Positions 19,296 to 32,410 of a DNA stretch of 64,000 nt are shown here, one piece after another. The DNA lies in NCBI RefSeq assembly GCF_000378125.1, contig NZ_KB899241.1:1463652-1527651 (forward strand). Reading direction: 5' to 3'. The DNA is from Rudaea cellulosilytica DSM 22992 (GTDB taxonomy: Bacteria; Pseudomonadota; Gammaproteobacteria; Xanthomonadales; Rhodanobacteraceae). The notes beneath the pieces were generated by a model. It was given only the letters and a program-made list of their open reading frames with translations. It searched no databases and was not told the origin of the DNA. Each line of letters opens with the position of its first letter. The first letter of the stretch is position 1. The position numbers and the translations under genes were made by a program.

Positions 19296-20678
19296 TCATT
19301 TTTCGTTCGCTACAGCGGGCGCCACATTGAACGCCCCGGCGGCCCCGGGAAACTCGACCGGACTCTCGTAGCCATCTTTGGAAACGGACGAGACGCCGAA
19401 GAACCAGTCATCGATATTCACATCTTTCAACAGCAGTGAAGTCGCATCGCCGACAAGCTTGCTGTTGCTCCAGAAGGGCGCGGTGGTATCGCGCCACGAC
19501 ACGCGATAGCTCGCGGCATTGGGCACGGCGCTCCAGCTTACGGTTGTGTCCATCGATACCGCGCCTTCGATCTTGACCTGCGCGGGCGGAGCGGGGGCCA
19601 TCGCCAGCGCCGCCATCGTGATCGCGTTGAGGCGCACGACTTGCGCCAGATATGCGAAATCGACTGCATCGAGCACGTCGCCGTAGTGCACCCCGTTTTC
19701 GATGCGTACGTCTTCGTGCTCGCGCGTGTAATTCTCGATCGCCTCGGTAAAGCGCACCGCGGGATAACCCGCCGCCAGCATCGGCACCTGGTCGCCGCCG
19801 CGGCTGTAGCGATCGGTGCGGTAGACCATGCGTACGCTGAAGGCTTTGAGATAGGTATCCGCGAGGCCGCTGATGAAGCGTGCGAGATTGCGTGAAGGAC
19901 TGTCGACTTCGCCGCCGTTGTAGCGTCGGCGAGTTGCCTCCTCCGGCGTTTCGGTCGAGCGCGTGCCTTCGGAAAACACACGGACATGTGTCGCGTCCTT
20001 GATGCCGTTCGTTCCCAAGGTGTTGCCGACGATGTCGTTGTTCAGTGCCGCTTCGACGCGCCAGTGATGGTCACGCGCGTATTGCGCCAGCAGTTTTCCG
20101 CCGTAGAGGCCTTGCTCTTCGCCCGAGAGCACGGCGTAGACCAGGGTGGCGTCGAACTTGTGCTTGGACAAGACGCGTGCCGCCTCGAGGACCGCGGCGG
20201 TGCCGGAACCGTCGTCGTCGGCGCCCGGCGCATCGCTTTTCGCATCCATGACGTCGCGTACGCGTGAATCGATGTGGCCGGAAATGACGATGACGCGTTC
20301 CGGCTCGCCGGTGCCACGCTGGATCGCAAGCACGTCCACGATCGCGGCCGGCTTCGGGATGCGCTCGCCGGTCGCGCTCTGCTCCGGGGTCTCGATCTGC
20401 AGGCAGCCGTGACATTGGCGTCCGATCTCTTCAAAGCGGCTCTTCGCCCAGCGCCGCGCGGCACCGATGCCGCGCTTGTTCGATTGAGTGTCGGACAAGG
20501 TGTGCCGCGTTCCGAAGCCGACCAGTTTGCTGATCGTGGCGCGCAACTCGTCTGCCCGCACGTCATCGCCGATCGACGTCAGCAGAGGCATTGCCGCGGC
20601 CGGTGGCGCTGGAGCCTGCGCGCCGCTGCACAACGGTACCGCAGCCAGTGCGAGAACCAACAGCGTGGAAATGCGCAT
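19296..20678 (-). CDS. Secreted M28-family zinc aminopeptidase with C-terminal beta domain
   Basis: An exported metallopeptidase of 460 aa. A signal peptide (residues 1-21, ending CSGAQA) is followed by an M28 fold. Metal and catalytic motifs are visible: GHIDSR (His135, Asp137), GADDDGSG (Asp154), SGEEQGLYGG (Glu187-Glu188) and NNDIVGN (Asp215), with GGDQVPMLAAGYPAVRF nearer the end. The last about 90 residues (VKIEGAVSMDTTVSWSAVPN onward) look like a fibronectin-type III domain. The ATG at 20678 has a GAGGAG site 7 bases before it; a TTG two codons earlier is less likely. It converges with the efflux operon. Confidence 0.9.
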   Translation of the reverse strand: MRISTLLVLALAAVPLCSGAQAPAPPAAAMPLLTSIGDDVRADELRATISKLVGFGTRHTLSDTQSNKRGIGAARRWAKSRFEEIGRQCHGCLQIETPEQSATGERIPKPAAIVDVLAIQRGTGEPERVIVISGHIDSRVRDVMDAKSDAPGADDDGSGTAAVLEAARVLSKHKFDATLVYAVLSGEEQGLYGGKLLAQYARDHHWRVEAALNNDIVGNTLGTNGIKDATHVRVFSEGTRSTETPEEATRRRYNGGEVDSPSRNLARFISGLADTYLKAFSVRMVYRTDRYSRGGDQVPMLAAGYPAVRFTEAIENYTREHEDVRIENGVHYGDVLDAVDFAYLAQVVRLNAITMAALAMAPAPPAQVKIEGAVSMDTTVSWSAVPNAASYRVSWRDTTAPFWSNSKLVGDATSLLLKDVNIDDWFFGVSSVSKDGYESPVEFPGAAGAFNVAPAVANEK

Positions 20679-20817
20679 GGACAATCTCCTCGTGGGCTGC
20701 TGCAGCCGGGCACGATCGAGACTAATGGCAGCGTCTAAGAAAGGTCAATTGGAAAGAACTTGTTGAAACAGTGGTCTACAAATTGCGCATCTCGTAACTA
20801 GAGACGCTTTTTTGTAC

Positions 20818-21590
20818 CTATTTGTCCGTCGCTTCTTTCGCATCCGTCGCGAGCAAGGCCTGCATCGTTTCCCGAATGGCGCGCAGGCGCCACTGATCGC
20901 CCACATGATGAAACGTTGCGGTGTAGACCAAGAGATCGCGGCCAATGATGAAGCTGGCATCGACTAGCGCCACGTCCCGACCCTCCGAATAGCGCGGCGC
21001 TTTGTTGCCCTGCCACCCTGAAAAGCCGATCGCCTGTGCTGCCTTCTTGCCCGCCTCGGCCAAGTCAGCATCTGCAACTGGCTTTGCGCCGCCGTCGATG
21101 TAAGCGATGGCGCGGTCTACCGTCTTCTTTCGGTCAGGATTCCTCTCCGCGACTTCCTGCAAAATTGAACGGCTGCGAACCGATGTATCGCGCCGGCGTC
21201 AACCCACAGATCGTCGTAGTCGCCACGGGCCGCGCGCTTGAGTAACTCCCACTGGCTTTCCGTCGTAGGTTCAATCAGGCCGGTGACTAGCGAGTAGATC
21301 CATCGATTCTCGTACCGGCTCTGCGGGGCGGGTGGCGTAGGAAGGATACGCGCCATGTCTTCCTGCAGCGCGAGCGTCGCGACAAGCTCGCTCGCTTCCT
21401 TCTTGGCGTGCTCATCTGTCGCGAGAGACAGGAGTGCATCATGAATCTGGCTGGTTTTCGACAGGAGCAGTTCGTCAAGGTCCTTCGCTATCTTGTCGTC
21501 ATCTCTCTCCCCCAGAATCACGTCGCGCAACGCGAGGCGCTGAGTCTCGCCTTTGAGCGAGATAACGCGCTCCAGGTCCTTTCACCATAG
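20818..21590 (-). pseudogene. Hypothetical gene split by apparent frameshift(s)
   Basis: Two overlapping frames on the minus strand read as one protein. The upstream part (to about 21165) runs ...YDDLWVDAGAIHRFAAVQ. The downstream part continues from LQEVAERNPDRKKTVDRAIA to a C terminus rich in FHHVGDQWRLRAIRETMQ. They join at a TTTT run near 21168-21171. A second shift at AAAGGACC (about 21580) would connect the ATG at 21590, six bases below the stop of the next gene, to ERVISLKGETQRLALRDVIL. The product would be about 255 aa and helical at the N terminus; no family is recognised. It may be a decayed gene or a sequencing error in homopolymers. Confidence 0.55.
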
Positions 21591-21593
21591 GGA

Positions 21594-23249
21594 CTACTGG
21601 ACGCGGGTGAGCGTTCCGAGCCGTGACGTGCGCTGATAGTACTCGTCGGTCAGCGTGGCCTTCGGCCCGGAGAAGTTGAAGCTGATCGCCGACACCGTCG
21701 TCTGGGACGCATCTTCGGTTCCCTGCCATAACTTGAATACGTCGCCATCCCAATGTGTCAGCGTCCAGGTCATACCGCCGTCGGCTGGCCCCATATGCAA
21801 CTGCAGTGCGCCGTTCACCACGGTGACCAGGGCGTCGCCGAAGTAGTCGTTGTGATAGGTGCCGGCATAATTCGCCAGCGGCTGTGCAGGCTTGGCGTTG
21901 GAGGGCGGTGCGGCGGCGGCTACCGACGAGGATGCGAACGCGTCCTTGATCGCACTTCGGAATGCTGTCTGGTAGAAGTCCCATGCGTCGGTCCGCACCT
22001 CGCCGAACTGGGCGAGTTCAAGAAAGTCGCTCGTCACGGTCTCGGGCAAGCCCAACGGAAATCCGTTGGTCAGCACGACGATGCCGAGATCCAGGGCAGG
22101 GACAATCTCGAAGTTCGTGCTGGCTCCTTGACCGAGTGCGCCATTGTGCGAGGCGAGCTTCATTCCATTGCTCGCCTGCCCGGTATTGAATCCGTATCCG
22201 TAGAGCGCGTTGTTGCTTGCGATCGTCGCTTCTTTCCCGAGCGGCAGGATGTTGTGCGCAGACATGATGTCGCGCAATACAACCGGGTCGATGAGCTGTG
22301 TGCCGTCCGGCGCCTTACCTCCGGCGAGGAGCATGAGCATCCACTTCGCCATATCGTTCGCACTGGACGAGACGCCTCCGCCGGCCGCCGCGCGATCGCC
22401 ATTGTACTGTTGCGGCGTGACACGCCATGTTCCATCGAGATTGTCGTCGATCGGAGAGTGGCCGACCGCATGATTCGGATAGGCGATATACGTTGTGAAA
22501 TCGGAGGTGGTGCGCGTCATGCCGAGAGGCTGGTAGAGCGCGGCGTCGGAGAGTTGCGCCCACGGGGTGCCCACCTTCTGGGCAACCGCTTCTGCGGCAG
22601 CCATGATCCCGTAGTTGGTATAGGCATACGACGCGCGGAACGGTTCCAGTGAGAGGTATCGGAGCTGTTGAAGGATTGTCTTTCGGTCGTAGCCCAGCCC
22701 TTCCAAGTCATCCCCGGCATGGTCGGGCAAACCGGAGCGGTGCGAGTACATGTCGCCGATGGATACGTTCTGCGAAACCCAATCGGAACTGCCTGCGCTG
22801 GAGGAGGTGCCCAAGGCAAACCACGGCAGCGAACCCGCGATCGATGTATACCAAGCAACTTTTTTCGCACTTACTTGCGTGGAGATGACCGTGGCGCCGA
22901 TGGGCTTGGAGATCGAAGCCAATTGGAAAACGGTATCCGCGTCGACTCTGGCACCTGTGTCCATGTTCGCAACGCCGAAGCCCTGGCTGTAGATGACCTT
23001 GCCGCCGTGCACCACCGCGATCGCGAGGCCGGGGACGTGGGATTGTTGCAAGTAATTGTTGATACGGCCCTGGATTTGCGAGACCGCATATCCCAGGTAC
23101 GGAACACCCGACGTCGGGCGAGCGCATGAGGGCTGTATCGAAGTTGCATCGGAGGCCGAAGTACTTGGCATCGGCGATGGACACTGTGCCAGAGTCGTTC
23201 CGCATGCCGACGAAAGGACCAATACCAGAGCGTATCGACAAATCGCCAT
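21594..23249 (-). CDS. Class C beta-lactamase-like serine hydrolase with C-terminal domain
   Basis: An exported 551-aa protein of the penicillin-binding-protein/class C beta-lactamase superfamily. It has a signal peptide to about residue 21. The catalytic SxxK is in QLASISKPIG (Ser112, Lys115), the YxN is in SYAYTNYGIM (Tyr210-Asn212), and SHNGALGQG serves as the KTG-equivalent. After about residue 440 comes a separate beta-rich domain (NYAGTYHNDYFGDALVTVVN) of the type found in peptidase or esterase members. It is therefore more likely a D-aminopeptidase or esterase than a resistance enzyme. It stands beside other secreted hydrolases. Confidence 0.88.
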   Translation of the reverse strand: MAICRYALVLVLSSACGTTLAQCPSPMPSTSASDATSIQPSCARPTSGVPYLGYAVSQIQGRINNYLQQSHVPGLAIAVVHGGKVIYSQGFGVANMDTGARVDADTVFQLASISKPIGATVISTQVSAKKVAWYTSIAGSLPWFALGTSSSAGSSDWVSQNVSIGDMYSHRSGLPDHAGDDLEGLGYDRKTILQQLRYLSLEPFRASYAYTNYGIMAAAEAVAQKVGTPWAQLSDAALYQPLGMTRTTSDFTTYIAYPNHAVGHSPIDDNLDGTWRVTPQQYNGDRAAAGGGVSSSANDMAKWMLMLLAGGKAPDGTQLIDPVVLRDIMSAHNILPLGKEATIASNNALYGYGFNTGQASNGMKLASHNGALGQGASTNFEIVPALDLGIVVLTNGFPLGLPETVTSDFLELAQFGEVRTDAWDFYQTAFRSAIKDAFASSSVAAAAPPSNAKPAQPLANYAGTYHNDYFGDALVTVVNGALQLHMGPADGGMTWTLTHWDGDVFKLWQGTEDASQTTVSAISFNFSGPKATLTDEYYQRTSRLGTLTRVQ

Positions 23250-23476
23250 GCCTGTTCCCTGTGAATGATCGAGCAGTCGAGAGGTATCTCCCCGATTCTT
23301 AGGTTAGCAAGCGCAAGACGCGTACGGCTATACGTCACGTTGGCAGAAACGTGATCCGATTTTGCGCAGCACTGCGCGATTGCCGATCAAATCGCGAAAC
23401 CGTTGCCAATTTTCGGAGGAATTCGAACGGGATTCCGATGGTATGACCACACCGGTTGGCGAATTCAAGAATTGAA

Positions 23477-23553
23477 TGGCGCGCCCGGAGGGATTCGAAC
23501 CCCCGACCCTCAGCTTCGGAAGCTGATGCTCTATCCAGCTGAGCTACGGGCGC
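23477..23553 (-). tRNA. tRNA-Arg (anticodon CCG)
   Basis: A 77-nt tRNA on the minus strand with encoded CCA. It has acceptor GCGCCCG / CGGGCGC, D arm with GGATAGAGC, anticodon stem TCAGC/GCTGA with loop TTCCGAA giving CCG, and T arm GGGGG TTCGAAT CCCTC. It decodes CGG, a common arginine codon in a genome of this composition. Confidence 0.95.
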
Positions 23554-23685
23554 GAAGCGCATAGTTTGGCATGAATCCCGACTTTGCGGAGCATTCCATC
23601 GGCTGCGGCTGGCACCGATTTCGAGTGGTGCGGCGGTGTTCCCGTATCATTGGCGCATTGACCGACTGCTGTATGCGAAGAACCC

Positions 23686-24042
23686 ATGGACATTTTCAAG
23701 ATCTTCCACATCGAGGCCGCGCACCGTCTGACTGGCGTGCCGCCGACGCACAAGTGCGCGCGTCTGCATGGGCATTCGTTCCGCATCGAGGTGCATGTGT
23801 CCGGCGACATCGATCCGATGACCGGCTGGGTGATGGACTTCGCCGACGTCAAGGTTGCCTTCGCGCCGATCTTCGAGCGTCTCGACCATCACTACTTGAA
23901 CGAAATTGAGGGACTCGACAACCCGACCAGCGAGCGCCTCGCCGCATGGATCTGGACGGCGCTCAAGCCGCGCCTGCCGCAGCTGAGCCGCATCGTCGTG
24001 CACGAGACCTGCACCGCCGGCTGCGCCTACGCGGGGCCTTGA
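23686..24042 (+). CDS. queD: 6-carboxy-5,6,7,8-tetrahydropterin synthase (QueD)
   Basis: A 118-aa member of the 6-pyruvoyltetrahydropterin synthase/QueD family, the second step of queuosine (preQ0) synthesis from dihydroneopterin triphosphate. Zinc-binding histidines are in FHIEAAHRL and [10 protein letters not shown]. The catalytic cysteine is in THKCARLHG, and HHYLNEI and VHETCTAGC complete the active site. It is small, as QueD proteins are. It stands alone between tRNA-Arg and the phasin gene. No preQ1 riboswitch was seen upstream. Confidence 0.92.
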   Translation: MDIFKIFHIEAAHRLTGVPPTHKCARLHGHSFRIEVHVSGDIDPMTGWVMDFADVKVAFAPIFERLDHHYLNEIEGLDNPTSERLAAWIWTALKPRLPQLSRIVVHETCTAGCAYAGP

Positions 24043-24156
24043 ATATTTTCGTGACGCGCCGCGCAAAACGAGCGTTCGATCGCTGTTCTGTCAGGCGAAT
24101 GAAACCTTTATAGGACAAGCTCTGCAGTCGAAAACAGTGGGGCGGAATCGCACTTG

Positions 24157-24185
24157 TTGCAATGCACCAAATTTGGTGCTATGGT
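24157..24185 (+). promoter_or_regulatory. Phasin promoter with perfect palindrome between -35 and -10
   Basis: TTGCAA (24157-24162) and TATGGT (24180-24185) are separated by 17 bases. The spacer contains the perfect 16-bp palindrome GCACCAAATTTGGTGC (24164-24179). An operator in this position would block polymerase. The factor is unknown; a PHB-responsive repressor such as PhaR is a reasonable guess from the gene it controls. The start codon is 39 bases after the -10. Confidence 0.6.
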
Positions 24186-24223
24186 GCTTGCCACTAACCC
24201 AACCATCTTTCGAGGCAATGATC

Positions 24224-24646
24224 ATGTCCGAGTATTTCAACACCCAGGCTCTCGCCCTTTCCAAGTCTTTCGCCGATGCGGCGTTCAAGGCGCACACGCT
24301 GGCCGTGGAAGGTCTGGAGCGCGTCACCAACCTCAACCTCAAGGCGCTGGAAAGCAATGTCGCCGCCACGGTCGACTTCCTCTCCGAAGCCGCTGAAGTG
24401 CGTGATTTCGACAGCCTGAAGACGATCTTCCCGAAGGGCGTCAACCTGGTCAAGGATTCGGCCGAGAAGTTCTACGCGAACGGCCAGGAAGTGTTCGGCG
24501 TCACGGTCAAGACCGGTGAAGCGCTGAGCCAGATCGCCAAGGGCAGCCTCGAAGTCGCCAACGACAGCTTCAAGAAGCAGGTGAGCGCGGCGCAGGCCGA
24601 TTTCACCAAGCAGGTCAGCGGCGCGGCGAAGAAGGCCACGCGCTAA
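24224..24646 (+). CDS. Phasin family protein (polyhydroxyalkanoate granule-associated)
   Basis: A 140-aa all-helical, alanine/lysine-rich protein of the PF09361 phasin type, which coats polyhydroxyalkanoate granules. Family features are the N-terminal FNTQALALSKSFADAAFKAH, EGLERVTNLNLKALESNV, and a C-terminal lysine/alanine tail (QVSGAAKKATR). ATG at 24224 was chosen because GAGG lies 8 bases before it; an in-frame ATG two codons earlier is too close. It is monocistronic, with its own promoter and a strong terminator. It implies that the organism makes PHA, although no phaC is in the window. Confidence 0.9.
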   Translation: MSEYFNTQALALSKSFADAAFKAHTLAVEGLERVTNLNLKALESNVAATVDFLSEAAEVRDFDSLKTIFPKGVNLVKDSAEKFYANGQEVFGVTVKTGEALSQIAKGSLEVANDSFKKQVSAAQADFTKQVSGAAKKATR

Positions 24647-24723
24647 TCGAATTCCCGCAGGTCACTGCGGAAATCGCGCTGCGGCAATCCTCCCTCCCCT
24701 TTTGTATTCCGCAGCGTTTGTTC

Positions 24724-24753
24724 AGCCGGATGGCCCAGCCATCCGGCTTTTTT
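24724..24753 (+). terminator. Strong rho-independent terminator after phasin gene
   Basis: An 11-bp stem (AGCCGGATGGC / GCCATCCGGCT) with loop CCA is followed by TTTTTT. It is about 80 bases after the phasin stop. The 383-base stretch from 24647 to 25029 holds this terminator and the ATP synthase promoter and no other gene I can support. Confidence 0.92.
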
Positions 24754-24911
24754 ATTGCCCGAGTTTGGCAATTCCGCGGCCATGCTCGATGCGAGGGCAG
24801 GGCATGTGCTCGACCGCGAGCGGTGAAGTCATTGGCGTCACAGCAGTGCGACACAATGTCGCAAGATGGTGCAAATAGCGGCTGCGCCCCTGTACCAAAG
24901 CCCTATCTGTC

Positions 24912-24941
24912 TTGCGGCTGCAAATAGCCGGCGGGTATAAT
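24912..24941 (+). promoter_or_regulatory. Sigma-70-type promoter of the ATP synthase operon
   Basis: TTGCGG (24912-24917), an 18-base spacer and a consensus TATAAT (24936-24941) lie 89 bases upstream of atpI. Transcription would start near 24948 and give a leader of about 80 nt. Confidence 0.7.
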
Positions 24942-25029
24942 CTTGCTGCTTTGCGATAGACGATGCTTCCTCAGGTCCCGGGGGCGCCGTCGCAGCCCTT
25001 CCGGCATCGCAACCTTGAAGCCGAATCCC

Positions 25030-25398
25030 ATGCGGAACTCCATTGCTCATGGCCGACGCAATGCCGTCCGGATCGTGCTCTTCCAACTCGGCGTCGCCGG
25101 ATTGGTCGGCTTGGGGTTTTGCGCGCAGGGTTGGCGGTCGGGGATGGCGACCTGGTATGGCGGCGGAGTGATCGCGATCGGCAACGCGTTGTTCGCATGG
25201 CGTTTGTACGCCGACGGCATCGCGCCGATTCGGCGCATCGCGCGAGCAGTGTACGCCGCGGAAGTGATGAAGTGGGTCTGGCTGGTACTCGCGCTCTATC
25301 TTGGGCTGGCCGTATTCGGATTGGCGCCTTTGCCGCTGATCATTGGCGTCCTCGCGGCGCAGGTGGCATTTTGGGCAGCGGTCGGAATTTTCCGCTGA
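25030..25398 (+). CDS. atpI: ATP synthase assembly protein I
   Basis: A 122-aa membrane protein with four hydrophobic helices, in the place and of the size of UncI/AtpI, which helps assemble the c-ring. Segments such as VRIVLFQLGVAGLVGLG, WYGGGVIAIGNALFAWRLYA and VYAAEVMKWVWLVLALYLG match the family. ATG at 25030 was chosen because the basic, then hydrophobic family N terminus begins there. It is first in the operon, 38 bases before atpB. Confidence 0.9.
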   Translation: MRNSIAHGRRNAVRIVLFQLGVAGLVGLGFCAQGWRSGMATWYGGGVIAIGNALFAWRLYADGIAPIRRIARAVYAAEVMKWVWLVLALYLGLAVFGLAPLPLIIGVLAAQVAFWAAVGIFR

Positions 25399-25427
25399 AG
25401 AATTCAACAGCAAGTTTGATCGGGTAG

Positions 25428-26294
<867 letters not shown>

Positions 26295-26338
26295 TTTCTG
26301 TACTTTTGCACTTCTCTACTTTTTGACTTTTGATTTAG

Positions 26339-26620
<282 letters not shown>

Positions 26621-26675
26621 TCAGGCCGTCACAGGAATTCGGCTGGCGCTCTGCGTCGGCTCGATGGAGTCAGCG

Positions 26676-27146
26676 ATGATCCCCAATATCACATTCGTCA
26701 TCCAGGGTCTGGCGTTCTTCGCCGTGGTCTGGCTGGTCATGAAATTCGGTTGGCCGCATATCATGGCGGCGATCGAGGAGCGCCAGCAGAAGATCGCCGA
26801 AGGTCTCGCCGCGGCCGATCGCGCCAAGGCGGAGCTCAAGGACGCCGACGCGCGCGTGGCCGACGAGATCAAGAAAGCTCGTGCCCAGGCGGCGGAAATC
26901 GTCGACAAGGCGCATCAGCAGGCCAACCAGATCGTCGACAAGGCCAAGGCTGATGCGCTGCTCGAAGCGGCGCGGGTCAAGGCCACGGCGCAGACCGAGA
27001 TCGACGGCATGGTCGGCAAGGCGCGCGAAGCGCTGCGCGGCCAGGTCGCTTCGCTCGCCGTGCAGGGCGCTTCGAAGATCATCGGCAAGGAGATCAATGC
27101 CGATGCGCACAAGGCCTTGCTCGATCAGCTGGTAGCCGAGATCTGA
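26676..27146 (+). CDS. atpF: ATP synthase F0 subunit b
   Basis: Peripheral-stalk subunit of 156 aa. One N-terminal transmembrane helix ([20 protein letters not shown]) is followed by a long charged coiled coil ([20 protein letters not shown] and onward) to a C terminus that contacts the delta subunit. ATG at 26676 has GGAG 9 bases upstream; an ATG four codons earlier has no site. It is followed after four bases by atpH. Confidence 0.96.
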   Translation: MIPNITFVIQGLAFFAVVWLVMKFGWPHIMAAIEERQQKIAEGLAAADRAKAELKDADARVADEIKKARAQAAEIVDKAHQQANQIVDKAKADALLEAARVKATAQTEIDGMVGKAREALRGQVASLAVQGASKIIGKEINADAHKALLDQLVAEI

Positions 27147-27150
27147 GCGC

Positions 27151-27684
27151 ATGAGCGAAACCTTGACCTTGGCACGTCCCTACGCGCGTGCGGCGTTCGA
27201 AGCCGCGCGTGACGGGAACGCACTGGCGGCGTGGTCGGCGAACCTCGGTTTCGCCGGGCAGGCCGTGGCCGATGCGCGCATCGGTGCGCTGATCGGCAAT
27301 CCGCGCTTGTCCAACGACGAACTCGTCGGCTTGCTGTTGCCGCCGGGCGAAGCCGCGAGCGGCACGTTCGCGAATTTCCTGTCGTTGCTCGCGGACAACC
27401 GCCGCCTCGCCCTGCTGCCCGAAATCGCCGCGCTGTTCGAGGAATTGAAGCGCGAGTCCGAGCGCGTGCTCAAGGTGACGTTGCGCTCCGCGGCGGAGAT
27501 TCCGGCGCCGCAGGCCGACGCGATCAAAGCCGCGCTGGCCAAGCGTTTCGGCCGCAGCATCGAACTCGACCAGCATATCGATCCAGCCGTGATCGGCGGT
27601 GCCGTGATCGATGCGGGCGATGTCGTGATCGACGGCTCGGTGCGCGGACGCCTGGCGCGTCTGGAACAGACCTTGGTGAATTGA
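27151..27684 (+). CDS. atpH: ATP synthase F1 subunit delta
   Basis: A 177-aa subunit that joins the peripheral stalk to the alpha3beta3 head. The N-terminal ARPYARAAFEAARD and the C-terminal LDQHIDPAVIGGAVIDAGDVVIDGSVRGRLARL are the family signatures. It is followed by a 167-base gap before atpA, long for this operon. Confidence 0.96.
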   Translation: MSETLTLARPYARAAFEAARDGNALAAWSANLGFAGQAVADARIGALIGNPRLSNDELVGLLLPPGEAASGTFANFLSLLADNRRLALLPEIAALFEELKRESERVLKVTLRSAAEIPAPQADAIKAALAKRFGRSIELDQHIDPAVIGGAVIDAGDVVIDGSVRGRLARLEQTLVN

Positions 27685-27688
27685 CGAC

Positions 27689-27806
27689 CCGGCGGCGTCC
27701 GCGCCGCCGGTGCGTCAGAAGTCACAGGTGAAAAGTCGCAGGAGCAGCCGCGCAAGCGATGCTCGATCCAACCGACTTTTGACCTTTGACTTTTGACATT
27801 AACCAG
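27689..27806 (+). other. atpH-atpA spacer: GC hairpin and CTTTTGA-type tract
   Basis: Just after the atpH stop is a 9-bp stem (CCGGCGGCG 27689-27697, loop TCCG, CGCCGCCGG 27702-27710) without a T-run. It could slow 3' exonucleases or processing rather than end transcription. Further on, two ACTTTTGAC units separated by CTTTG form a pyrimidine-rich tract about 60 bases before atpA. A similar tract precedes atpE. Confidence 0.6.
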
Positions 27807-27851
27807 AAGCGACGTTGCGTTCACCGCGCACGCGCGCAGAGGACTTGAGAA

Positions 27852-29399
<1,548 letters not shown>

Positions 29400-29406
29400 T
29401 CCGCAG

Positions 29407-29466
29407 GCTGGGCTGCCAAGCCCGGCTTTTTCTGATGAGTTTGCACGCTGGGCTTTGCGGCCCAGC
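29407..29466 (+). repeat. Paired GCTGGGC palindromes in the atpA-atpG spacer
   Basis: The first hairpin (GCTGGGCT 29407-29414, loop GCCA, AGCCCGGC 29419-29426) is followed by TTTTT and looks like a terminator. The second (GCTGGGC 29447-29453, loop TTTGCG, GCCCAGC 29460-29466) is perfect and lies 18 bases before atpG. The shared GCTGGGC word and the flanking CCTAC suggest an extragenic palindromic element. The operon must read through it, so partial attenuation or RNA processing is plausible. Confidence 0.65.
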
Positions 29467-29484
29467 CTACAAAGAAGAGACGAT

Positions 29485-31823
<2,339 letters not shown>

Positions 31824-31842
31824 TCCGGCCGGAGCAATCGAT

Positions 31843-32268
31843 ATGGCAACCACCATCCGCTGCGACATCGTCAGTGCCGAGGCCGAGATCTTCCACGGCA
31901 ATGCGACCATGGTCGTCGCCACGGGCGAAGAGGGCGAGCTCGGCATCGCACCGCGCCACGCGCCGCTGATCACCCGGCTCAAGCCCGGTCAGGTGCGCGT
32001 GATTGCAGAGAACGGCGAAGAGCAGTTCTTCTACGTCTCCGGCGGCATCCTCGAGGTGCAGCCGCAGGTCGTCACCGTGCTGACCGACACCGCCGTACGC
32101 GCCAAGGATCTCGACGAGGCCGCCGCGCGCAAGGCCAAGGACGAAGCCGAGCGCGCGCTCGCCAACCGCACCGATGCGGTCGAGATCGCGCAGGCCCAGG
32201 CCGAACTCGCGCAAGCGCTCGCGCAGCTCGCTGCGATCGAACGCCTGCGGCGCCAGCTCAAGCACTGA
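31843..32268 (+). CDS. atpC: ATP synthase F1 subunit epsilon
   Basis: A 141-aa rotor subunit with an N-terminal beta sandwich ([39 protein letters not shown]) and a C-terminal helical hairpin ([20 protein letters not shown] onward) that can inhibit hydrolysis. It is last in the operon, with a strong terminator 18 bases after the stop. Confidence 0.97.
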   Translation: MATTIRCDIVSAEAEIFHGNATMVVATGEEGELGIAPRHAPLITRLKPGQVRVIAENGEEQFFYVSGGILEVQPQVVTVLTDTAVRAKDLDEAAARKAKDEAERALANRTDAVEIAQAQAELAQALAQLAAIERLRRQLKH

Positions 32269-32285
32269 GCGGTTTTCAATCGCAG

Positions 32286-32310
32286 AACGCCGGCCTAGCG
32301 CCGGCGTTTT
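32286..32310 (+). terminator. Terminator of the ATP synthase operon
   Basis: A 9-bp stem AACGCCGGC / GCCGGCGTT with loop CTAGC, running into TTTT, lies directly after atpC. Confidence 0.85.
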
Positions 32311-32375
32311 GCTTTTCACCTACCTGATTCGCGCGGCCATGACTTTCGGCCTGTTGCATCGGTCGCCCGATTCTT

Positions 32376-32401
32376 CTACAAATGTAGTACTACGTTTGTA
32401 G
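32376..32401. promoter_or_regulatory. BlaI-type operator upstream of the repressor gene
   Basis: A 26-bp near-perfect inverted repeat is centred on TAGTACTA (CTACAAATGTAG then TACTACGTTTGTAG), with one mismatched pair. The TACA/TGTA words are typical of BlaI/MecI operators. It ends nine bases before the repressor ATG, so autorepression is expected. Confidence 0.8.
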
Positions 32402-32410
32402 AAGAAGACA

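Noticed and set aside
21499-21984. 161-aa minus-strand frame overlapping the serine hydrolase C terminus
   Set aside because: It is a shadow of the hydrolase. Only its last bases coincide with the possible start of the frameshifted gene.
21594-23249. Beta-lactam resistance gene
   Set aside because: The SxxK and YxN fold is shared with esterases and D-aminopeptidases. The extra C-terminal domain and secreted-enzyme neighbours argue against a dedicated resistance enzyme, and it is far from the BlaI-type regulator.
23554-23685. preQ1 riboswitch upstream of queD
   Set aside because: No C-rich P1/L1 hairpin followed by the A-rich tail is present before the start codon.
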